Shown here: piece after piece, positions 7,262 to 10,626 of the stretch | Numbering within the stretch: position 1 is the stretch's first letter | Layout of the letters: every line of letters starts with the position of its first letter | Position numbers and translations under genes: made by a program | Assembly (NCBI GenBank): GCA_017548225.1 | Contig: JAFYMV010000127.1 | Span: 1 to 10,626 of the forward strand | Reading direction: 5' to 3' | Source of the DNA: Bacteroidaceae bacterium | Lineage (GTDB): Bacteria > Bacteroidota > Bacteroidia > Bacteroidales > Bacteroidaceae | Length of the DNA stretch: 10,626 nucleotides | The notes under the pieces: model-generated | What the model was told of the DNA's origin: nothing | The model's database searches: none | Seen by the model: only the letters and a program-made list of their open reading frames with translations

Positions 7262-8635
7262 TCAAAGCTCACCACTCACCGCCTCCTTGATGCAGTCTAC
7301 GATGTAGTGTACATCCTCGTCCGTCACATAAGGACCTGCGGGTAGGCAGAAGCCCACTTTGAAGATATCCTCCGACACTCCGTTGATGTAGGCCACACTC
7401 TTATTCGAAGTCTGACGAATAACACCATCCGGCAAATTTTCAATTTTCATTTTTTCATTTTCAATTTGCGTGTATACCGGCTGCTTGTGCATGGGCTTCC
7501 ACACGGGGCGGCACTCCACCTTCTTGTTGAGCATGAACACGCGTAGCGCCTCCACATTATCATTGGGCTGGCAGTCCGTTGTTGCCGATGACACCTGCTT
7601 GATGACACCCGCAGCGCCACCCACAGCACTCTTGATTACCTCCTTGTAGGCGTTTTCTTGACCGATCACCTTCACCTTAGGATCCAGCGTAGCCGCACAC
7701 AGCCAGAAGTTACTGTCGTAGCGCGGGTCGGCAGGCTGCTCGTGCAGGGTGACCCCCTTCACATCCCTCAGCAGCTCCTTGTACAGCTCCTGTACATGCT
7801 TGTGATGTGCGATATGATTATCGAGCACCGTCATCTGTCCGCGTCCGATACCCGCACACACATTACTCATGCGGTAGTTATATCCGATAGCTGTATGCTC
7901 ATAGTAGGGATAGGCGTCACGCGCCTGTGTAGCATACCACATCACCTCATTGGCATCGGCAGAATCCCCATTACATATCAGCGCACCGCCACCCGAGGTG
8001 GTGATCATCTTGTTACCATTGAATGAGAGCACACCAAAGCGACCGAAGGTACCCAGTACCTGACCATTGAAGCGCGAGCCCATACCCTCGGCAGCATCCT
8101 CTATGACGGGGATACCATACTTATTGGCAACGGACATCAGCTTCTCGCAGTCGTAGGGCATGCCATAGAGCGCTACAGGGATGATGGCCTTCGGCTTGCG
8201 GCCTGTCTGTGCTATGCGGTCCTTGATAGCCTCTTCGAGCAGCACGGGATCCATGTTCCAAGTATCGCGTTCTGAGTCTACAAATACCGGCTTCGCACCG
8301 AGATAGGTGATGGGGTGCGATGATGCGCAGAAGGTGAACGACTGTACCAACACCTCGTCGCCCGGACCTACACCACACGCTATCAGTGCCAGGTGCACTG
8401 CCGCTGTACCAGCACTCAAACAAACGACCTTTACACCTCGGTCTGTTGTCTGTTGTCCGTTGTCCGTTGACTTAGGATTGACAAATCGCTCCAGGTCTTG
8501 TTCAAACGCTGTCACATTCGGTCCCATGGGTACCACCCAGTTGGTATCGAATGCTTCCTTCACATATCGTTGTTCCGCCCCATCTTCTGACATATGCGCC
8601 AGACAAAGGTATATCATCTTTCTTTCTTCCATCAC
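7262..8635 (-). CDS. DegT/DnrJ/EryC1/StrS-family PLP aminotransferase for amino-sugar synthesis
   Basis: A 457-residue PLP enzyme of the group that aminates 4-keto (or 3-keto) nucleotide sugars (PglE-like). Motifs: SAGTAAVHL (74-82) for cofactor phosphate, VIEDAAEGMGS (177-187) with D180, and FNGNKMITTSGGG (205-217) with K209 as the PLP lysine; the end PVWKPMHKQPVY (378-389) and FCLPAGPYVTDEDV (429-442) is typical. Two stretches do not look like the family and are repeat-derived: about residues 54-67 (STDNGQQTTDRG, array D) and about 390-413 (IENEKMKIEN and following, array E). Both keep the frame, and all catalytic motifs remain. Start: MMEERKMIYLCLAH; family members usually begin near MIYLCLAH (M7), so residues 2 or 7 are alternative starts. 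Its partner acetyltransferase upstream is truncated, so the pathway may be broken here. Stop is TGA, followed by the palindrome 7227-7250. Confidence 0.88.
   Translation of the reverse strand: MMEERKMIYLCLAHMSEDGAEQRYVKEAFDTNWVVPMGPNVTAFEQDLERFVNPKSTDNGQQTTDRGVKVVCLSAGTAAVHLALIACGVGPGDEVLVQSFTFCASSHPITYLGAKPVFVDSERDTWNMDPVLLEEAIKDRIAQTGRKPKAIIPVALYGMPYDCEKLMSVANKYGIPVIEDAAEGMGSRFNGQVLGTFGRFGVLSFNGNKMITTSGGGALICNGDSADANEVMWYATQARDAYPYYEHTAIGYNYRMSNVCAGIGRGQMTVLDNHIAHHKHVQELYKELLRDVKGVTLHEQPADPRYDSNFWLCAATLDPKVKVIGQENAYKEVIKSAVGGAAGVIKQVSSATTDCQPNDNVEALRVFMLNKKVECRPVWKPMHKQPVYTQIENEKMKIENLPDGVIRQTSNKSVAYINGVSEDIFKVGFCLPAGPYVTDEDVHYIVDCIKEAVSGEL
7433..7467. repeat. Heptamer-period array E, inside the aminotransferase frame
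   Basis: Five 7-mers on the plus strand: CAAATTT, TCAATTT, TCATTTT, TTCATTT, TCAATTT. On the coding strand they read as a run of AAATTGA-like units encoding IENEKMKIEN. The A/T-only composition contrasts sharply with the surrounding gene. Confidence 0.7.
8441..8468. repeat. Heptamer tandem array D, inside the aminotransferase frame
   Basis: Four units: GTCTGTT twice exactly, then GTCCGTT twice exactly. On the coding strand they read AACGGAC, AACGGAC, AACAGAC, AACAGAC and encode the DNGQQTTD part of residues 54-67. A unit of 7 bp is not a multiple of 3, so gain or loss of one unit would shift the frame early in the gene. Confidence 0.85.
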
Positions 8636-8672
8636 GGTATATCTTGAGATTTTGATTCTATTTATTCCATTA

Positions 8673-8847
8673 TTACTTTAAGACCTTCCAACGGCCGCTT
8701 CTTTTTGAGCCAATGCGTTCTATTTCACCTTGTTCCTTAAGCAGTCTTATTTCATTTTTGAATGGCTGTTCTTGACATTCCACTTTTCTCCACTATCAGC
8801 GGAATGGTTATCAACGAATCCTCCTCCATTAAATCTTGTATAAGCAT
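8673..8847 (-). pseudogene. Frameshifted C-terminal winged-helix remnant of an ATP-binding/regulatory-type protein
   Basis: The minus strand reads LIQDLMEEDSLITIPL and then IVEKSGMSRTAIQK, breaks at an A-run near 8763 where a TGA appears, and continues one base out of phase as EIRLLKEQGEIERIGS, KRSGRWKVLK and a TAA at 8675-8673. Joined, this is a typical C-terminal winged-helix domain of the AlbA_2/RecG-like DNA-binding ATPase group. The preceding bases (about 8848-8881) could encode ELKSEPKV, as in the linker of such proteins, but carry a stop. Everything N-terminal is absent. A one-base deletion in the A-run explains the break. It lies 38 bp upstream of the aminotransferase start and is presumably a leftover of a lost gene. 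Confidence 0.6.
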
Positions 8848-8914
8848 CTAAACTTTCGGCTCACTTTTTAGCTCACCTCTTTGTTTACTCCTATTCCTTC
8901 AGCTTATAATTCAG

Positions 8915-8945
8915 CGAAAATACATAGTTTTTTTGATATTACAAA
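8915..8945 (-). promoter_or_regulatory. Possible promoter upstream of the winged-helix remnant and aminotransferase
   Basis: On the minus strand TTTG (8945-8942), a 19-nt spacer, then TATTTTCG (8922-8915), one base off TAnnTTTG. It lies about 280 bp upstream of the aminotransferase start with only the pseudogene remnant between, so it may now be the aminotransferase promoter with a long untranslated leader. Confidence 0.45.
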
Positions 8946-9128
8946 AGAAATGGGCGAAAAGTTTAAAATAAGCGGGGTTTAGGTTAAAAACACTCTACTG
9001 TGGTTAAGGACTGGAGAAGACAACCGACGCAATATGAAAGCGTCATCGTACACGCGAGCGTGTCCCTTTCCAAAAACGAACTTCCCCATAGGCTGTGGAG
9101 AAGTTATAATGGATTGGATTATCCTTTA
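8946..9128. other. Spacer with no recognisable gene
   Basis: No credible coding frame on either strand. The only notable structure is ACACGC (9050-9055) / GCGTGT (9058-9063), a short GC-rich hairpin in an otherwise mixed sequence. It joins heptamer array C at 9129. Confidence 0.4.
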
Positions 9129-9208
9129 AGCCAACGGTCAAGAGCTAACGGCTAATAGCCAATAGCTGCAACAGAGCTACTTAACTCTAAATCCTAAAGT
9201 TTAGGATT
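9129..9208. repeat. Heptamer-period array C
   Basis: Units include AGCCAAC, GGTCAAG, AGCTAAC, GGCTAAT, AGCCAAT, AGCTGCA, ACAGAGC, then AACTCTA, AATCCTA, AAGTTTA. The last three share the AACTCTA theme of array A, and the middle four match array B. The end forms a palindrome: AATCCTAAA (9190-9198), G, TTTAGGATT (9200-9208). It lies 2 bp after the minus-strand acetyltransferase stop and may also work as its terminator. Confidence 0.72.
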
Positions 9209-9210
9209 CG

Positions 9211-9441
9211 CTATTCCTTCACCACCCTAGCAGGTACTCCAACGGCAGTTACACCATCGGATATATCCTTCACGACGGCGGCTCCAGCGCCGATGGTACT
9301 CCAGCAGCCTATATGTACACAAGGGATAGCATACGAGCCTACTCCCATGATTGTACCTTCTCCTACATGTACCTGACCACATAGGGTTGCGTGCGGAACT
9401 ATATGGCAATAATCACCCACCACACATTCATGGATATTGCA
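9211..9441 (-). pseudogene. 5'-truncated PglD/NeuD-like sugar O/N-acetyltransferase (left-handed beta-helix part)
   Basis: The readable frame is CNIHECVVGDYCHIVPHATLC, continuing GQVHVGEGT, GVGSYAIPCVHIG, STIGAGAAVVKDI, SDGVTAVGVPARVVKE. These are hexapeptide repeats of the left-handed beta-helix ending in the VG-PAR motif, as in the C-terminal half of PglD/NeuD acetyltransferases that acetylate UDP-amino sugars. A TAA (9444-9442) lies directly before CNIHEC, and upstream no frame shows the GxGGHG nucleotide-sugar binding N-terminal domain, so about half the usual protein is gone. A GTG at 9423 could start a 70-residue fragment, but it would lack the substrate-binding domain. Its usual pathway partner, the PLP aminotransferase, lies 575 bp downstream on the same strand. 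Confidence 0.75.
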
Positions 9442-9598
9442 TTAGGTGCCTCTTAATGCTAAGAGGCTCATGGCTCAAAGTCATCGGCCTCGCATTGCTC
9501 TGACTTGTGCTGATATAGCCCCCGTTTTTCGCGTCAAAATGGCACACTGTGGCAGAAAATCGACCCGTAACGGAAGATTATGACACACGAAACCCTTG
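9442..9598. other. Spacer upstream of grpE with hairpin at the acetyltransferase break
   Basis: GCCTCTTA (9448-9455) and TAAGAGGC (9460-9467) form an 8-bp perfect hairpin with loop ATGC, only 4 bp beyond the last acetyltransferase-like codon. A TGGCAC at 9539-9544, with GGCA 10 bp on, resembles part of a sigma-54 site, but its spacing is one base short. No coding frame is credible. Confidence 0.4.
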
Positions 9599-9614
9599 TG
9601 GCAAGGTTTTTGTT
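9599..9614 (+). promoter_or_regulatory. Sigma-54-like -24/-12 element upstream of grpE
   Basis: TGGCAAG, GTTT, TTGTT matches TGGCACG-N4-TTGCW with two mismatches and the required ten bases between GG (9600-9601) and the -12 G (9612). Transcription would start near 9624, inside a 12-bp palindrome ATACTATAGTAT (9616-9627), leaving a leader of about 90 nt. The same bases form a small hairpin CCTTG-TGG-CAAGG followed by T5, so an attenuator or terminator is the alternative. No TAnnTTTG promoter is visible for grpE. Confidence 0.4.
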
Positions 9615-9713
9615 TATACTATAGTATGACAAGATGTCGGATGAGCTGTGAGCTACGAGTTAGGATACGGCATTCTACACCTTCTAAATAGAATCAAAAC
9701 TGAAAATTACAAT

Positions 9714-10307
9714 ATGAGCACTCAAGAAGAAAAGAAGATGACTGATGAGGAGTTGACCACTGCGGCTGAAGAGACCGCTACTCCCGAGAGCAATGACAGC
9801 GTAGATAACACCGAGCAGCAGAGCGAGGAGCCACTGAGCGAGGTAGACCAACTGAAGCTGCAACTGGCCGAAGCGGAAGCGAAGATTGCCGACCTACAGG
9901 ACCGCTACCTGCGCCAAGCAGCGGAGTTTGACAACTACCGCAAGCGCACCATGAAGGAGAAGGCAGACCTCATCAAGAGCGCTGCCGAGAAGGTGATGGT
10001 GGCCGAGCTACCCATCGTGGACGACATGGACCGCGCACTCGACAATATGGAGAAGGGCATGGACGCTGACGCTTGCATCGAGGGATTCAAGCTCATCGCG
10101 CAGAAGTTCAAGAATACCCTCGCCCAGCAAGGATTGGAGAAGATTGACACTGACGGACAGGACTTTGATACCGACTACCACGAGGCTATCGCCCTCATCC
10201 CCGCCCCCAGCGAGGAGCTGAAAGGCAAGATCCTCGACTGCGTACAAGCTGGCTACAAACTGGGCGATAAGGTAATACGACACGCAAAGGTGGCGGTAGG
10301 ACAATAA
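9714..10307 (+). CDS. grpE: GrpE, nucleotide exchange factor of the DnaK chaperone
   Basis: A 197-residue cytosolic protein of normal GrpE length; it releases ADP from DnaK. Residues 1-40 are acidic and disordered, about 42-90 form the long coiled-coil helix (DQLKLQLAEAEAKIADLQDRYLRQAAEFDNYRKRT), followed by LPIVDDMDRAL (99-109), GFKLIAQKF (124-132) and the C-terminal beta domain with DFDTDYHEAI (150-159) and GYKLGDKVIRHAKVAV (180-195), the family signature. The ATG at 9714 follows an A-rich stretch. The frame is open upstream to a GTG at 9648, but those 22 residues do not look like GrpE. dnaJ follows 149 bp downstream, the usual gene order, though the gap is filled by an inverted-repeat pair. 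Confidence 0.96.
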   Translation: MSTQEEKKMTDEELTTAAEETATPESNDSVDNTEQQSEEPLSEVDQLKLQLAEAEAKIADLQDRYLRQAAEFDNYRKRTMKEKADLIKSAAEKVMVAELPIVDDMDRALDNMEKGMDADACIEGFKLIAQKFKNTLAQQGLEKIDTDGQDFDTDYHEAIALIPAPSEELKGKILDCVQAGYKLGDKVIRHAKVAVGQ

Positions 10308-10308
10308 A

Positions 10309-10338
10309 GGAGGCCTCCCTAACCCTCCTGAAGGAGGG
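10309..10338. repeat. Left copy of an inverted repeat pair between grpE and dnaJ
   Basis: It begins 2 bp after the grpE stop with the palindrome GGAGGCCTCC (10309-10318) and ends with a hairpin CCCTCCT-GA-AGGAGGG (10323-10338). Read on the other strand, the copy at 10420-10450 has the same order of blocks: GGAG-CCTCCC, then a C-rich arm with TCCT-AA-AG in the loop. Confidence 0.65.
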
Positions 10339-10419
10339 AACTTCGGAGACCATTGCAAACAGATAAAAAGACTTAACACAACAAAAGTAAAACAATAATC
10401 TTCCGCGATGCACGCATCA

Positions 10420-10450
10420 CCCCTCTTTAGGAGGGGAAGGGGGAGGCTCC
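10420..10450. repeat. Right copy of the inverted repeat pair between grpE and dnaJ
   Basis: CCCCTC (10420-10425), loop TTTAG, GAGGGG (10431-10436), followed by AAGGGGGAGGCTCC. It is the reverse-oriented, roughly 80 percent similar counterpart of 10309-10338. The two copies enclose about 80 bp of AT-rich sequence and could pair with each other in the mRNA, or be the ends of a small non-autonomous mobile element. Confidence 0.6.
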
Positions 10451-10456
10451 CAATTT

Positions 10457-10626
10457 ATGGAAAAGAGAGATTACTACGAAGTCCTTGGCGTCGACAAGAA
10501 GGCGTCGGCCGACGAGATCAAGAAAGCATACAAGAAGATGGCCATCAAGTATCATCCTGACCGCAATCCGGGTGATAAGGCGGCAGAAGAGAAGTTCAAC
10601 GAGGCAGCATAGGCCTATGAAGTACT
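10457..10626 (+). CDS. dnaJ: DnaJ J-domain start, interrupted by in-frame TAG at codon 52; runs off the right edge
   Basis: The frame from ATG 10457 reads MEKRDYYEVLGVDKKASADE, then IKKAYKKMAIKYHPDRNPGD, KAAEEKFNEAA, stop, AYEVL. It is a textbook J domain with the HPD motif at residues 33-35, which stimulates DnaK ATPase. At 10610-10612 the codon is TAG where DnaJ proteins almost always have glutamate (EAAEAYEVL); GAG to TAG is a single base change. Reading resumes perfectly in the same frame up to the window edge. If real, the stop removes the end of the J domain and all later domains. A sequencing or assembly error, a recent nonsense mutation and amber suppression are the options. TAG clearly acts as a stop for other genes here, so general reassignment is unlikely. 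Confidence 0.85.

Noticed and set aside
7144..9208. CRISPR array
   Set aside because: The repeats are 7-bp, degenerate and contiguous, without spacers of uniform length or cas genes.
9539..9556. A second sigma-54 promoter at TGGCAC ... GGCA
   Set aside because: The spacing between the -24 GG and the -12 GC is nine instead of ten bases and the -12 box is poor; it may be only a half site.
9648..9713. N-terminal extension of GrpE from a GTG
   Set aside because: The extra 22 residues are not GrpE-like, and ATG 9714 gives normal family length behind an A-rich leader.
10610..10612. TAG recoded as a sense codon in this organism
   Set aside because: TAG is the natural end of the DUF486 and nucleotidyltransferase genes in this window, so general reassignment is not supported.

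Overview
The window reads as chromosomal DNA of a Bacteroidales bacterium (phylum Bacteroidota). The reasons are promoters of the TTTG / TAnnTTTG type, weak or absent Shine-Dalgarno sites, and proteins that look Bacteroidales-like throughout. The genus cannot be fixed from the sequence. The genes are moderately GC-rich and the spacers are AT-rich, with many repeats.

Layout. Positions 1-2161 (minus strand) hold a small DUF486 membrane protein followed by an almost complete YidE/YbjL-type (aspartate:alanine-exchanger family) transporter that runs off the left edge. Positions 2319-4718 (plus) hold a promoter, a PlsC-like acyltransferase, an AMP-forming long-chain acyl-CoA ligase and a strong intrinsic terminator: a two-gene lipid operon that could activate fatty acids and esterify them. 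A small outer-membrane beta-barrel protein (4731-5333) lies just past this terminator. Positions 5334-5862 are a hairpin-rich spacer ending in a heptamer array and a T11/G10 tract. On the minus strand at 5863-6954 is an uncharacterised nucleotidyltransferase.

Positions 7227-9441 (minus strand) are a decayed sugar-modification locus. It has a DegT/DnrJ/EryC1-type PLP aminotransferase, upstream of it a frameshifted C-terminal remnant of a winged-helix protein, and further upstream a 5'-truncated PglD/NeuD-like acetyltransferase. In the family these two enzymes work together to make N-acetylated amino-deoxy sugars; here the acetyltransferase has lost its N-terminal half. Positions 9599-10626 (plus) hold grpE with a possible sigma-54-type promoter, and the start of dnaJ. 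DnaJ has an in-frame TAG at codon 52 where a glutamate is expected, and grpE and dnaJ are separated by a pair of inverted repeats.

The most unusual signal is a set of five degenerate arrays that all keep a strict 7-bp period while differing in sequence. Three lie in spacers (5753-5820, 7144-7213, 9129-9208). Two lie inside the aminotransferase reading frame (7433-7467, 8441-8468), where they encode low-complexity segments that look like insertions. One of these is four near-identical 7-bp units, so any change in copy number would shift the frame.
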